Shown here: one piece after another, positions 22,290-33,530 of the stretch
How the letters are laid out: every line of letters begins with the position of its first letter
Position numbering within the stretch: position 1 is the first letter of the stretch
Assembly (NCBI GenBank): GCA_949361645.1
Contig: OX442435.1
Span: 6,211,045 to 6,275,044 of the forward strand
Origin: Spongilla lacustris
Lineage: Eukaryota > Porifera > Demospongiae > Spongillida > Spongillidae
Length of the DNA stretch: 64,000 bases
Reading direction: 5' to 3'
Notes under the pieces: generated by a model
Told to the model about the DNA's origin: nothing
Database searches by the model: none
Seen by the model: the letters and a program-made list of their open reading frames with translations, nothing else
Program-made: the position numbers and the translations under genes

Positions 22290-24300
22290 ATGGGACAAAA
22301 TTAAAGCTCTGATGGCTAACCGACTTATTGCCTTAGACAAGTGTCCTGGAGTACGACCCATTGGCATTGGAGAGTGTTTGCGTCGCATTATTGGTAGAGT
22401 GATGGCCCTAACCACAGGTACTGATGTTGAAATGTTGTGTGGAACAGATCAGTTGGCATCAGGTTTGAAAGCAGGCATAGAAGGAGCAGTGCATGCAATG
22501 ACGGAGCTTTACACCCAGCATTCTGGTAATGGTTGGGGGCTGTTGTTAGTGGATGCCAAGAATGCTTTTAACATGGTGAACCGAGTTGCTGCCTTGTGGA
22601 ATGCTCGCGTGTTATGGCCTAGATGCAGCCGTTTTTTGTTCAACACCTATAGAGGATTTGCTAGGCTTGTCTTAAGAGGATCTGATGAATGTCTATTCAG
22701 TAAGGAAGGTGTTACTCAAGGTGATCCTCTATCCATGCTCATCTATGCAGTTGCACTATTACCACTTGTTAAGTCACTGAAGGTCAAAGAGAACAGGTTG
22801 CAGACCTGGTATGCAGATGACTCAGCTTGCATTGGTAACATCAAGGAGGTTCGCTCATGGTATGATCAGTTGGCTGAGCAAGGCCCAGCTTATGGATACT
22901 TTCCTGAGCCCAAGAAAAGCTGTCTGATTGTTACCCCTCAATTTGAAGATGAGGCCAGGATAGTCTTTGGTGATTTGGGTGTGCAGATAGTGAACGGACA
23001 TCGCTTTCTTGGGGGTGTTATTGGAGACTGCATGATAGCAGACGATTTTGTGAGGAAGAAGGTTGCAATGTGGGTAGATTGTGTTGTGAAACTCTCCAAG
23101 GCAGCTACCAAGTCACCACAAGCCGCTTATACTGCTCTCTCCAAATCCCTTCAGTGTGAATGGTCATACCTGCAGCGAGTCATGCATAACTGTGGAGGTG
23201 CTTTTGTCCCACTGCAAGATGTGATTTTAAAGGCTTTCTACCCAGCATTGTTTGAAGGAGATTTGTCAGATGCTGAATGTAAACTGTTTTCCTTACCAAC
23301 TCGTTTTGCTGGCTTGGGGATCAATAATCCTACTGAAACAGCATCATCGTCCTACCACACCTCTACCCAGGGTACCAAAGTTGTGGTAGAAGCTATTAAG
23401 GGATGTGGTGAATTTAGCTCTGCCTGTCACCTGGATGCAATCAGCAAGGCAAGATATGAGACGCGAAAAGCACTTGACGAGGTTTCCAAACAGAAACTAG
23501 ATGCCATTCTTGCAACTCTTTCACCAGGCAGACAACGTGCAATCATGAGGGTGGTTGAGGGCAAAACGTCCAGCTGGTTGACAACTCTGCCACTCCAAAG
23601 TTGCCACTTTGATTTGGCTCCTGTACAGTTCAGAGATGGCCTAGCTCTGCGCTATTTGCGACATCCATCTAATCTGCCAGCCAAATGTGATGGTTGTGGA
23701 GCTGATTTCACCCTCCAACATGCCCTAGACTGTAAGAAGGGGGGACTTGTTATACTACGCCACAATGAGATCCGTGACTGCCTTGGTGATCTTGCCAGTC
23801 AGGTGTGGCCCCAAGTTATAAAGGAGCCTATTGTCAATGAGACTACTGCCACCTCAAGTGATCCAGGACTAAGGCTTGACCTGGGAATCAGAGGTGTTTG
23901 GCAACCACAGGTGGAGGCGTTGTTTGATGTCCGTGTCATAGACACTGACGCCCCATCACACTGCCATCGAGCACCTAATGCCATTCTTGAGTCAAGCTCA
24001 TTGGAGAAGAAGAGAATGTACAAAAAGGCAGTTGAAGACAGAAGAGGCACCTTCACCCCATTTGTCCTTTCCGTGGACGGACTACTACACAAAGAGGCTA
24101 GTCACTTCCTAAAGCACATGGCCACTGCTCTGTCTTCCAAGTGGGACAAAGCCTTTTCCATTACCAGCAGCTATGTCAGATCACGGCTTGCTTTTGCAGG
24201 GGTTCGAGCAGTGAGCCTCTGTCTTAGAGGATCCCGCACCAAATGGAGAAGTGGGCTGGGGTTTGAAGATGGTGCTCCTCTGGCCTCATTCATGGATTAA
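22282..24300 (+). CDS. Non-LTR reverse transcriptase with C-terminal zinc knuckle and restriction-like endonuclease
   Basis: 672 residues. RT motifs: VRPIGIGECLRRIIGR (about 24-39), palm A with LLLVDAKNAFN (about 88), GVTQGDPLS (about 143) and the catalytic YADD (177-180). Around residue 470 is C-x2-C-x7-H-x4-C (CDGCGADFTLQHALDC) followed by RHNEIRD, a knuckle-plus-RHN pattern seen in R2-class elements. Around 530-570 comes LRLDLGI...EALFDVRV, which fits PD-(D/E)XK except that the last K is R. It probably nicks target DNA and primes reverse transcription from it. The first ~8 residues are uncertain because of the frame break. Confidence 0.88.
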   Translation: MLEWDKIKALMANRLIALDKCPGVRPIGIGECLRRIIGRVMALTTGTDVEMLCGTDQLASGLKAGIEGAVHAMTELYTQHSGNGWGLLLVDAKNAFNMVNRVAALWNARVLWPRCSRFLFNTYRGFARLVLRGSDECLFSKEGVTQGDPLSMLIYAVALLPLVKSLKVKENRLQTWYADDSACIGNIKEVRSWYDQLAEQGPAYGYFPEPKKSCLIVTPQFEDEARIVFGDLGVQIVNGHRFLGGVIGDCMIADDFVRKKVAMWVDCVVKLSKAATKSPQAAYTALSKSLQCEWSYLQRVMHNCGGAFVPLQDVILKAFYPALFEGDLSDAECKLFSLPTRFAGLGINNPTETASSSYHTSTQGTKVVVEAIKGCGEFSSACHLDAISKARYETRKALDEVSKQKLDAILATLSPGRQRAIMRVVEGKTSSWLTTLPLQSCHFDLAPVQFRDGLALRYLRHPSNLPAKCDGCGADFTLQHALDCKKGGLVILRHNEIRDCLGDLASQVWPQVIKEPIVNETTATSSDPGLRLDLGIRGVWQPQVEALFDVRVIDTDAPSHCHRAPNAILESSSLEKKRMYKKAVEDRRGTFTPFVLSVDGLLHKEASHFLKHMATALSSKWDKAFSITSSYVRSRLAFAGVRAVSLCLRGSRTKWRSGLGFEDGAPLASFMD

Positions 24301-24382
24301 ATTTATTGTCTTATTATTTCTCTTTTTAATTACTTATCATCTAATTGTATGTATTTCATGTTTTTATTAATTTAATTGGCTG

Positions 24383-24404
24383 AAAAAAAAAAAAAAAAAA
24401 AAAA
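24383..24404 (+). other. Poly-A tail of the retrotransposon
   Basis: 22 consecutive A, 80 bp after the stop, marking the 3' end of the inserted copy. Confidence 0.85.
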
Positions 24405-25790
24405 TTCGTAAAGCAGACATGTTACGTAACATTTATTAACAATTATGTCATTTATCTACAATGTTTTTAACTAATGGCGCTAGCTCACGAGACGCATAAT
24501 ACACAAAGCCGGGCTCTGATCATAACGTATTGCGAATAAGTAAAAGTAATTGTACATTGGCCTGACCCTTCGATATATAGCTCCCGTAAACACAGATTGA
24601 ACACGCACCGCAGGATGACCGAAAGCCATAGGGATGATGTCGGCTTCGTCCAAAGTGGCCGGCCGGTCCGCAATTACTAGTAGTTCACGACGGGAGTCCC
24701 AACATGTCATCATATATGCTCCGCCATGCATATTTACCCATTCTTACAATATTGGTGCAGCGTCCATTGTGCACGTCACGCCACCAGCTAGCCCTTTTTA
24801 TGCCACCTTTCTCTATGCGGCAATTCATTATTGCCATGAAGCCTCATCGCGCGGGCAGCATATCGTAAAAGCAGAGATAATGAAAAGCGATACTTCCTAT
24901 GATATATGCTACTACATTTATAGTTTCTCTTAGCCCCTTCCGTAGTTAATCATCGACTCAATGTGATATGGGTGGGCGGACCGGCAGCGTGGGCGTTTCT
25001 CTAGAGCTGAACACATTGGCAAGCTCGAACCCGTATCTTAAACGTTTATTTCATGTCAAGATATCGAACTTCTTATAGGTTAATACATTTACCGTAGTGA
25101 TCAGGTCGACGGGTCATGCTGCCCTTCCCCATCACTGAGTTACGTTTACAAATTGACAATTTTTTTAAAATAATTGATCACTTTCGCATATACCACAAAG
25201 ACCCTGCTGCTCTTCTTCCTCATCGGATGGCTATCACAGCTACAAGCAAGTCTAGTGTCATATGATGAGCACCAAACAAAAAAAAACAAAAAAAGATAAG
25301 TGCCTAAGTAGCATTATAGCTACTTTATGGTAGCACATCTCCATGGAAACAGTTGCAAACAGACATTTAAACAAATGAACAGCTCCTGATATTGAAACCT
25401 AGAGAAAAAAAGTGATGGTTATGCATCAGAACAAATGCCCCTACCATAAAACCAAAGCCCTCAGCATCATGCACAAAGAACACTCCATCCCCTCCCATTA
25501 GGTCCAATGCAAAGCTCAACCAAGGCATCAGGACTAGTGCTTGCCCAACAGGCCCCTGTCATTACCCCCCCCCCCCCCCCACACACACACACATATTCTG
25601 CACACAGTGTGTGGTTTGTATGACTTATACATGTAACTTCTCTGTATGGTTTCTACAGTGCTTGGGTGAATTAAAACTATACTGACCTAAGGTCATTTAC
25701 AAATAGAAAGAAGTACAGTGTAGGTGGTACGAAGGTGAAGAGGAAAGACACATGAACACTTAACCTTCAGTACTCACGATAAGTCTAAGT
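24405..25790. other. Intergenic; short unrecognised frames and small poly-C/CA tract
   Basis: A minus-strand frame at 24731-24480 (83 residues, ELLVIADRPATLDEADIIPM) looks protein-like but I do not recognise it. 25566-25590 is C15 followed by CA repeats. Nothing else is supported. Confidence 0.4.
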
Positions 25791-25841
25791 AGGTACCATG
25801 CAGCCCCGGATCAAGCATAGCCTTGGGGGTGGGGGCCAGCT

Positions 25842-25966
25842 GCCCCCCCCCCCCCCCCCCCCCCTCCCCCATGGCACCCCTCTGGCAGCAATTGCCGCCC
25901 CCCCCCCCCCCCACTCCCCCATGGCACCCCTCTGGCAGCAATTGCCGCCCCCCCCCCCCCCCCCCA
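25842..25966. repeat. Poly-C tracts with a tandem duplication of about 60 bp
   Basis: Three C-homopolymers alternate with two copies of CATGGCACCCCTCTGGCAGC plus AATTGCCG. Proline- and glycine-rich frames are artefacts. Confidence 0.9.
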
Positions 25967-26459
25967 GCCACATGCTTCCGTTCATGATTACATGCATATA
26001 CCTACGAGTAGATTACGTGTTGCGTCATACGTAAAAAAAAGTCCGAATACTTGCTGACAAATGTCACCAAAGCAGTGGAGCAGAACAGGGCATGTACAAA
26101 TGTGCCCCTTCGACTGCATCCCCTCCTCCCCCCCACCCCCCACCCAGTTTTCGTGCGCCCTCTGGTAAAACCAAATTCATGTAGGTCCAGGGTAGTCTTA
26201 CATGTACATAAGTACATGCCAGTAGTTAGATAGATGTACACATGTACATGTTAGTCTTAGGCCTAATGTAGATATGGTAGTCTTAGGTAGGTACATATAA
26301 GTCCAGGATAGAAAGGCCTACATAGGTACATGTATAGGGTATGTTTATTTTAAGTCTAACATCAGATAAGGTTGTGGGTTCCTTTCATGTTTAATTATAT
26401 TCACAGCACAGAAGGGCAAGTTTGAAGGGAATACATGTAGACAAAAGACACAAGTAATT

Positions 26460-26800
26460 TTCAGAACTCAGGTAGGTACATGTAAGTAAGTCTATGTAGG
26501 TCCATGTAGGGTAGGCCTATGTAGGTCCATGTAGAGGTTCATGTTCATGTAGGGGTTCATGCAGGGTAGGCCTATGTAAGTCCATGTAGGGGTTCATGCA
26601 GGGTAGGTCTATGTAAGTCCATGTAGGTGTTCATGCAGGGTAGGCCTATGTAGGTCCATGTAGGGTTCATGCAGGGTAGGCCTACATGTATGTAGGTCCA
26701 TGTAGGGTTCATGCAGGGTAGGCCTATGTAGGTCGATCCATGTAGGGTTCATGCAGGGTAGGCCTATGTAAGTCCATGTAGGAGGTAGGTCTACATGTAG
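26460..26800. repeat. Degenerate minisatellite, 37-50 bp unit
   Basis: Repeated AGGGTAGGCCTATGTA.GTCC ATGTAGGGGTTCATGC with variable spacing, about eight units, rich in CATGTA. Noncoding. Confidence 0.85.
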
Positions 26801-27002
26801 CTTCAGGGCAGGCAAGGTAGCAGCACTACATGGGCCTCTAACATCAGATAAGGTTGTGGGTTCCCCTTTCAAGTTTATTATATTCACAGCACAAACCATG
26901 GGCAGATCTTAGGATTAAGAGTAGGTACATGTATGACAAAAGCCTTCAGTATTCTGGTGCATGTACATGTAGGAACGTGTATGGGCTGGGTTTTTTAAGT
27001 AT

Positions 27003-28312
27003 GATGTATAGGCTGATGTATAGGGTAAGGTGTATAGGCTGGTGTATGGTGTATAGGCTGGTGTATGGTGTATAGGCTGGTGTATGGTGTATAGGCTGGT
27101 GTATGGTGTATAGGCTGGTGTATGGTGTATAGGCTGGTGTATGGTGTATAGGCTAGTGTATGGTGTATAGGCTGGTGTATGGTGTATAGGCTGGTGTATG
27201 GTGTACAGGCTGGTGTATGGTGTATAGGCTGGTGTATGGTGTATAGGCTGGTGTATGGTGTATAGGCTGGTGTATGGTGTATAGGCTGGTGTATGGTGTA
27301 TAGGCTAGTGTATGGTGTATAGGCTGGTGTATGGTGTATAGGCTGGTGTATGGTGTATAGGCTGGTGTATGGTGTATAGGCTGGTGTATGGTGTATAGGC
27401 TGGTGTATGGTGTATAGGCTGGTGTATGGTGTATAGGCTGGTGTATGGTGTATAGGCTGGTGTATTGTGTATAGGCTGGTGTATGGTGTATAGGCTGGTG
27501 TATGGTGTATAGGCTGGTGTATGGTGTATAGGCTGGTGTATGGAGTATAGGCTGGTGTATGGTGTATAGGCTGGTGTATGGTGTATAGGCTGGTGTATGG
27601 TGTATAGGCTGGTGTATGGTGTATAGGCTGGTGTATGGTGTATAGGCTGGTGTATGGTGTATAGGCTGGTGTATTGTGTATAGGCTGGTGTATGGTGTAT
27701 AGGCTGGTGTATGGTGTATAGGCTGGTGTATGGTGTATAGGCTGGTGTATGGAGTATAGGCTGGTGTATGGTGTATAGGCTGGTGTATGGTGTATAGGCT
27801 GGTGTATGGTGCCTATATGGTGTATAGGCTGGTGTATGGTGTATAGGCTGGTGTATGGTGTTTAGGCTGGCGTATGGTGTATAGACTGGTGTATGGTGTA
27901 TAGGCTGGTGTATGGTGTATAGGCTGGTGTATGGTGTATAGGCTGGTGTATGGTGTATAGGCTGGTGTATGGTGTACAGGCTGGTGTATGGTGTATAGGC
28001 TGGTGTATGGTGTATAGGCTGGTGTATGGTGCCTATATGGTGTATAGGCTGGTGTATGGTGTATAGGCTGGTGTATGGTGTTTAGGCTGGTGTATGGTGT
28101 ATAGACTGGTGTATGGTGTATAGGCTGGTGTATGGTGTATAGGCTGGTGTATGGTGTATAGGCTGGTGTATGGTGTATAGGCTGGTGTATGGTGTACAGG
28201 CTGGTGTATGGTGTACAGGCTGGTGTATGGCATATAGGCTGGTATATGGCATATAGGCTGGTGTATGGCATATAGGCTGGTGTATGGTGTATACGGTAAG
28301 CTGGTGTATGGG
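27003..28312. repeat. 19-bp satellite array, about 65 copies, with higher-order structure
   Basis: Unit GGTGTATAGGCTGGTGTAT. Variants recur at fixed spacing: GTATTGTGTATAGG at about 27464 and 27673, GGAGTATAGG at about 27541 and 27750 (209 bp, 11 units). A longer block containing GGTGCCTATATGGTG recurs at about 27809 and 28028. The array therefore grew by duplicating multi-unit blocks. It lies immediately downstream of an RNF113-like exon, in that gene's intron or 3' side. Confidence 0.95.
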
Positions 28313-28351
28313 AACACACAAGCACACACCAGCACAGCAGCACACACCTAC

Positions 28352-28437
28352 CTCCAAAGCCGCAGTAGCCTGCCTCCTTGTAGTCTTTGCAGATGTCAGG
28401 TGGATATAGTCCCAACGAACAGTACAGGGGACCTTTC
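28352..28437 (-). CDS. RNF113: RNF113/CWC24-like exon (CCCH zinc finger start)
   Basis: Exon bounded by CCCTAG acceptor and GTAGGT donor. It encodes VRWDY and, after a 2-base break, PPDICKDYKEAGYCGFG, which is the start of the CCCH zinc finger of RNF113/CWC24, a spliceosome-associated E3 ligase. The rest of the finger and the RING are not found to the left, where a satellite array begins. The AT duplicated in CTATATCC breaks frame, so this is either sequence error or a dead copy. Confidence 0.72.
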
Positions 28438-28500
28438 CTAGGGGAGGGGAAAATGGCACCTACATGTAGAATGCTGTCTGCACATTATCCCGCAATGGAT

Positions 28501-28906
28501 CCCCTATGAAAAAATCTTGGCATGACATGTTCCAAATTCATGCGTGATATGTTTTTGCAAGTGTTCCAGTTTTTCTAGAGCACTGTTGAACATGCTTATG
28601 TCATTAAATTGCAGGCATATCACTCTTCTAACTTGTACAGGATGAAGAGTTTCTAAAAAGTGATTCCCCGACGAGGCATACCTGTTAATATGCTAAGGGG
28701 CGTGCTGCTTTATAACTTCTTGGGGGAACACGTTTTAGAAACTTGTCAACCTGTACAAGTTAGAAGAGTGATATGCCTGCAATTTAATGACATACATATA
28801 AGCATGTTTAACAGTGCTCTAGAAAAACTGGAACACATGCGACAACATATCACGCGTGAATTTGGAACATGTCATGGCATGTCATGCCAAGATTATTTTG
28901 TAGGGG
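28501..28906. mobile_element. Foldback element of 406 bp in the RNF113 intron
   Basis: Left arm from CCCCTATGAAAAAATCTTGG through GCATATCACTCTTCTAACTT; the right arm is the reverse complement (AAGTTAGAAGAGTGATATGC to TTTTGTAGGGG), with about 100 bp between. Arms are about 140 bp and roughly 90 percent matched. A MITE-like hairpin; no coding. Confidence 0.85.
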
Positions 28907-28916
28907 AAGGTGTGCC

Positions 28917-29093
28917 CTTTATGGTGTGCTCCTTTTAAAGTGTGCCCATTAAGGTGTGCTCCTTTTAAAGTGTGCCCATTAAGGTGTGCTCCTTTTAAAG
29001 TGTGCCCTTTAAGGTGTGCTCCTTTTAAAGTGTGCCCTTTAAGGTGTGCTCCTTTTAAAGTGTGCCCTTTAAGGTGTGCTCCTTTTGAAGTGT
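28917..29093. repeat. 30-bp tandem repeat, six copies
   Basis: Unit CCTTTTAAAGTGTGCCC.TT plus AAGGTGTGCT. It begins right after the foldback element. Its Cys-Ala-Pro-Phe-Lys reading frames are repeat artefacts. Confidence 0.9.
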
Positions 29094-29618
29094 GTGACAT
29101 TTTCTGTACAGTTCATGTTCATGCATCGTGTGCTTGCTACCATACATTGCAAACACACACACACACACACACACACAAATACACAGACACACATCACAAC
29201 ACTCATGGAATCGTACAATTGTATGCCACAATATTTGGCCTCATCACATCTGCTACCACCTCCCTTGACCACACCCACCTGCTGGCTGCACTCCCTTGTG
29301 AGGTCTCCCTCCCCTTGCGGCCTCGAAGTACTCGGTGTAATTGTGTCCTCTGTATATGCTGTCCTCCATACTATATATGGAAAACAAACAATATTAATTA
29401 ATCATCATACAACAGACTATGAGTTTTGCAGCATAGTAGGAGGACATGAATCACCATGGCAACTAGACACTGTAGATATACAAATAAAAATTTATTCTGG
29501 AGAATAATGCTGATATTGGTGTCTTTACAGGGTTAAAACTGGTGTCACTAAAGGGCTAATATCACTGTATCTGACTGGCCTATAAAGGTTTACAGCAAGT
29601 GGTGACCAGTGCCCAGAC

Positions 29619-29724
29619 CTGGTTCAAATTCTGTGCCTTCTCCATGATTCCCCGCTGGTCCCTGTTCTGTTCTGTCTCCATCTCCAAGGTGAGGGTGGCC
29701 TCAATGTCATGCCTCCCTCTCAGA
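29619..29724 (-). CDS. RNF113: RNF113/CWC24-like upstream exon
   Basis: Minus-strand frame HDIEATLTLEMETEQNRDQR followed by GIMEKAQNLNQ, ending at a GTCTGG donor. It corresponds to the acidic helix of RNF113 that lies N-terminal to the CCCH finger (pattern A-T-x-x-x-E-x-x-T-E-x-x-R-D). Order and strand agree with the exon at 28352-28437. Upstream exons are not identified with confidence; an acidic minus-strand segment near 31140-31190 might belong but is unproven. Confidence 0.6.
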
Positions 29725-29837
29725 CTGGTATGTGTGGGTCACCTTGCTGAGTTTGTCCTTATCTTTGTCACTGAACACTCTGAGCCTCCTCTGATGAAGG
29801 AAAGTGGAAGGAGAGGATCATGGAAGGAGGAAAGAGG

Positions 29838-29998
29838 CGAGGGAGGGAGGGAGGGAGGGAGGGAGGGAGGGAGGGAGGGAGGGAGGGAGGGAGGGAGGGA
29901 GGGAGGGAGGGAGGGAGGGAGGGAGGGAGGGAGGGAGGGAGGGAGGGAGGGAGGGAGGGAGGGAGGGAGGGAGGGAGGGAGGGAGGGAGGGAGGGAGT
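29838..29998. repeat. (GGGA)n tetranucleotide array, about 40 copies
   Basis: Perfect over most of 160 bp, just upstream of the 29619-29724 exon (minus orientation). Confidence 0.97.
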
Positions 29999-30419
29999 GG
30001 GTAAATAGGCCAACCCTGCAAAGCTAAGCTTACCATTGGTGAGCATTGATAGCTGGAATTTGAGCTGTGTACTGTGGAAAACAAGGCAGAATGTCATCAA
30101 AACTAGCCAATTACTTTCATGTGCATTAGCACAAGGTAAAGGTTGGCATACACAGGGCGACTACTTGTTGATTTGTCGCATGCAGCTCAAATGAATATAG
30201 GGTAAAAGTTCGTAATTGTTTAGTTTACTGATGGGTTGCGGAACATTTGTCCATATTCATTTGAGTTGCATGCGACAAATCGACTAGACGCCCGGGCCGT
30301 GTATGCCGACCTTAACACAACAACACACAGGAACTGATTCTTAGCATACATATACATGTACATACTGACATACATGCACAGAGAGAGGGGGAGAGAGGAT
30401 TCATAGCCACTCACACAAC

Positions 30420-31090
30420 AACACACAAACACAGTCACGCATACACACTCACACACATGCTCACACACACAATCACATACACAATCACACGCACTCACAA
30501 CATGCTCACACACACAATCACACACACACACACACACACACTGGCAGCTGTGGGGTATCTGCCATAGGATTGGTGCTTGCTATATGGGGTACTTGCCATA
30601 TGACCAGTTAACTCCATAGCTTCTTGCCATAGGGACCACTCCAACTCCATACACTGTAGCTATTAGGTGCACGTGTCTGCCATAGATTTGAGTTCATAGC
30701 TGTTAACTGTGTGATTTTCCATGCATCGCTTATTGCCATAGAGTCTACTCTATTCGACCATACATGGGGTATTCCGTAGCTGCCTGCCGTAGCTGTCTGC
30801 AATAGGGTCCGTGCACTCCCGTACCTCCGTTAGCGTAGCAGTTAGCTGTGACCTGTAGGCTTCAGTTCTGCCATAGAATCCAGTCCATAGCTGAACAAGC
30901 AACATTAGTTCCATAGCTTATTGGTCCACACCACACTAGTACGGTATTTGTTTGCTAGCTGTCGGCTATTCCGTAGCGTTGTCTAACATATGTCACTATA
31001 GGGTCCACTCCATACTGTACTCAGTGTACTGTAGCTGTTAGCTGTGAGGTACTCCATATACCGTAATACCCAGTATTCCATAGCCATAGG
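30420..31090. repeat. Degenerate CA tract, then CCATAG-rich repeats
   Basis: 30420-30541 is CA/TCACACACA sequence. 30541-31090 is a loose array in which CCATAG, GCCATAG and TCCATAGC recur every 20-40 bases without a fixed unit; it looks like an old, diverged minisatellite. No gene seen. Confidence 0.7.
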
Positions 31091-31199
31091 GTCCACAGGC
31101 AGACTTCCAGGTCTGTCCCTTCCTCATGGGATTGATCTTCGATATCGTCGTCTTCGTATACTGTTCGAAATCATTCGAACCAAAAGCGATGAGCAGGCC

Positions 31200-32130
31200 C
31201 AGTAAATAGCGGTTAATAAGTTATTTTTAAATCGCATGCATGTTAAGTTGTTGTGTGCATTGTAGTGGTGGGTGGGGTAGTAGTTATAGACGTCAATACG
31301 TACATGTACATATTATCATTAACTACATGTACTTACAAAACAGCTCGGTCTGGGCACGGCTAACTGACGAAAGAGTAGCACGTGATATTATGCGTTTTGA
31401 ATGTGAGGTGTATTTCACTAACCATTCAAGGGAAGAGCGATTTGAAGGCCCTAAGCTCTGAAAAAATTATGATAAATACGGGGATTGATTACTCTCATGT
31501 AATCCGCGAGCAGGTAAGGAAAATTTCATTTGGTTTGGAAACTATTGATGCCTGAATAAGGAAATGAGATAAAAATGAATGGATATTGGAAACCTTGCAT
31601 AATTAATGTGGAAGTGCGGATATAGGTACCTAAGTTGCGAAAAACTACACAAAATATGTCAACTAGTCCCCACATTGCAAATCCGAGAGCAGGTAGTCAA
31701 TATAATTTTTTTTTCTGCAGTTAGCTGCAGTTTTCTGAATGCGTCCATACATTTTCTATGGACATTGAATTACGCAATGACCGAATACCGCGTAATCCTT
31801 TTGACCGCCAATTTCTCGATATGAGTAGGGCCTACAAAGAAATGAGTAATGTATAAATAAACGGTTGACATTATAATCACCTACAACTGCTTACGTTTCT
31901 AGCTGTAGGGTTTTACTTCAGGCCTAGAAGTTACACTAATTGGTGCTTTATGGAGTCATATGTGCAAACAAGGGTAATGAAGTATGGGTTAATACCCAAA
32001 TACCCTGAAAGTTTCAATACCCTGCTCCCTAGCTAAAGCCAATACACCATCTTTTTAATAAGGTGAAGCCAGTATCAATATCATTTCAGTAGAAAAAGAT
32101 TTTTAAAACATACCTAGTGCATTAATTTCA
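31200..32130. other. Intergenic, no gene recognised
   Basis: AT-rich; two similar stretches around CGCGAGCAGGTA (31504) and CGAGAGCAGGTA (31683) suggest a small old duplication. No supported coding region. Confidence 0.4.
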
Positions 32131-32156
32131 ACATCAGTAACCATATTGAAGGATAA

Positions 32157-33030
32157 GAGTGATGTGTGGACAGGGTGAGGGTGATATATAGAGGGGGGTG
32201 ATGTGTGGAGGGGGAGGGGGAGGTGTGGAAGGATGAGGGTGATGTGTGGAAGGGGGAGGGTGTGTGGAAGGATGAGGGTGATGTATAGAGGGGTAGGGTG
32301 ATGTGTGGAGGTAATGTGTGGAGGTGGAAGGATGAGGGTGATGTGTGGAGGGTGAGGGTGATGTGTGGAAGGGTGAGGGTGATGTGTGGAGGGTGAGGGT
32401 GATGTGTGGAGGGTGAGGGTGATGTGTTGAGGGTGATGTGTGGAGGGTGAGGGTGATGTGTGGAGGGTGAGGGTGATGTGTGGAAGGATGAGGGTGATGT
32501 GTGGAGGGTGAGGGTGATGTGTGGAGGGTGAGGGTGAAGTGTGGAAGGGTGAGGGTGATGTGTGGAGGGTGAGGGTGATGTGTGGAGGGTGAGGGTGATG
32601 TGTGGAGGGTGAGGGTGATGTGTTGAGGGTGATGTGTGGAGGGTGAGGGTGATGTGTGGAGGGTGAGGGTGATGTGTGGAAGGATGAGGGTGATGTGTGG
32701 AGGGTGAGGGTGATGTGTGGAGGGTGAGGGTGAAGTGTGGAAGGGTGAGGGTGATGTGTGGAGGGTGAGGGTGATGTGTGGAGGGTGAGGGTGATGTGTG
32801 GAGGGTGAGGGTGATGTGTGGAGGGTGAGGATGAAGTGTGGAAGGGTGAGGGTGATATGTGGAGGGTGAGGGTGATGTGTGGAGGATGAGAGTGATGTGT
32901 GGAGGGTGAGGGTGAAGTGTGGAAGGGTGAGGGTGATGTGTGGAGGGTGAGGGTGATGTGTGGAGGTGTGAGGGTGATGTGTGGAAGGATGAGGGTGATG
33001 TGTGGATGGTGAGGGTGATGTGTGAAAGGA
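32157..33030. repeat. 20-bp minisatellite, about 43 copies
   Basis: Unit GTGATGTGTGGAGGGTGAGG, with GTGAAGTGTGGAAGGGTGAG variants at regular spacing, so it is ordered in blocks of several units. The 324-residue Thr-Leu-His-Thr-Ser-Pro-rich minus-strand frame is produced by the repeat. Confidence 0.95.
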
Positions 33031-33059
33031 TGAAGGTGATGTGCGTGCCAGTGAATATG

Positions 33060-33237
33060 TTTTTCTGTGTGTGTTGGTGTTATGAGTCAGTAGCCTCAAT
33101 ATGAGCAAGCAGCCTTAGTATTAGTATCAGCAAATATTCTTAGTATGAGCCATGAGCTGTCAAGCGATTTGAATGTGTATGTGTGTATGTGTGTGTTTTT
33201 GCGTGTTTGTGTGTGTGTGCCAGTCAATAAGTATATG

Positions 33238-33274
<37 letters not shown>

Positions 33275-33530
33275 TGCGTGTGTGTGTGTGTGGGTATGAG
33301 CTAGTACCTTTGTATGAGGCAGTTGCTTTAGTGGGAGCCAGTAGCCTTGGTATGAACACGTGACCAGTATCCCACTTTCGTATGAGCAAATATTCTTAGT
33401 ATGAGCCATGAGCCAGTATCCTTAGTATCAAGCAGTATGAGCCAGTAGCCTTAGTGTGAGCCAGTATGAGCCTGGTACATAAGCCAGTATGAGCCTTGTA
33501 TGAGCCAGTAGCCTCATTTTTAACATTCAA
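33060..33530. repeat. TG tracts and degenerate AGTATGAGCCAGTA repeat
   Basis: 33170-33292 is TG-rich microsatellite; flanking sequence repeats CTTAGTATGAGCCA/AGTAGCCTTAGTATGAGC every 15-30 bases. Confidence 0.85.

Larger units (their letters stand above)
21249..24404 (+). mobile_element. Non-LTR retrotransposon with poly-A tail, R2-like endonuclease type
   Basis: A long plus-strand reading frame in two overlapping pieces (21249-22289, 22282-24300) is followed by about 80 bp and a 22-A tail (24383-24404). There are no LTRs. The order is N-terminal zinc motif, reverse transcriptase, C-terminal cysteine-histidine knuckle, then a PD-(D/E)XK-like region, as in R2/CRE/NeSL-type elements. No apurinic endonuclease or RNase H is visible. 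The 5' end is not defined; coding starts 9 bp after a TTTTTGTAG tract. Confidence 0.85.

Noticed and set aside
29804..30008. Glu-Gly-Gly-Arg and Pro-Pro-Ser-Leu frames
   Set aside because: Translations of (GGGA)n.
31140..31200. Acidic minus-strand segment as an RNF113 exon
   Set aside because: The resemblance is only low-complexity acidic sequence and its position does not fit exon order.
27003..33030. Regularly spaced repeats that might be taken for a CRISPR array
   Set aside because: Head-to-tail repeats with no unique spacers, in animal DNA.
32134..33108. 324-residue His-Thr-Ser-Pro-rich frame
   Set aside because: Product of the 20-bp minisatellite.
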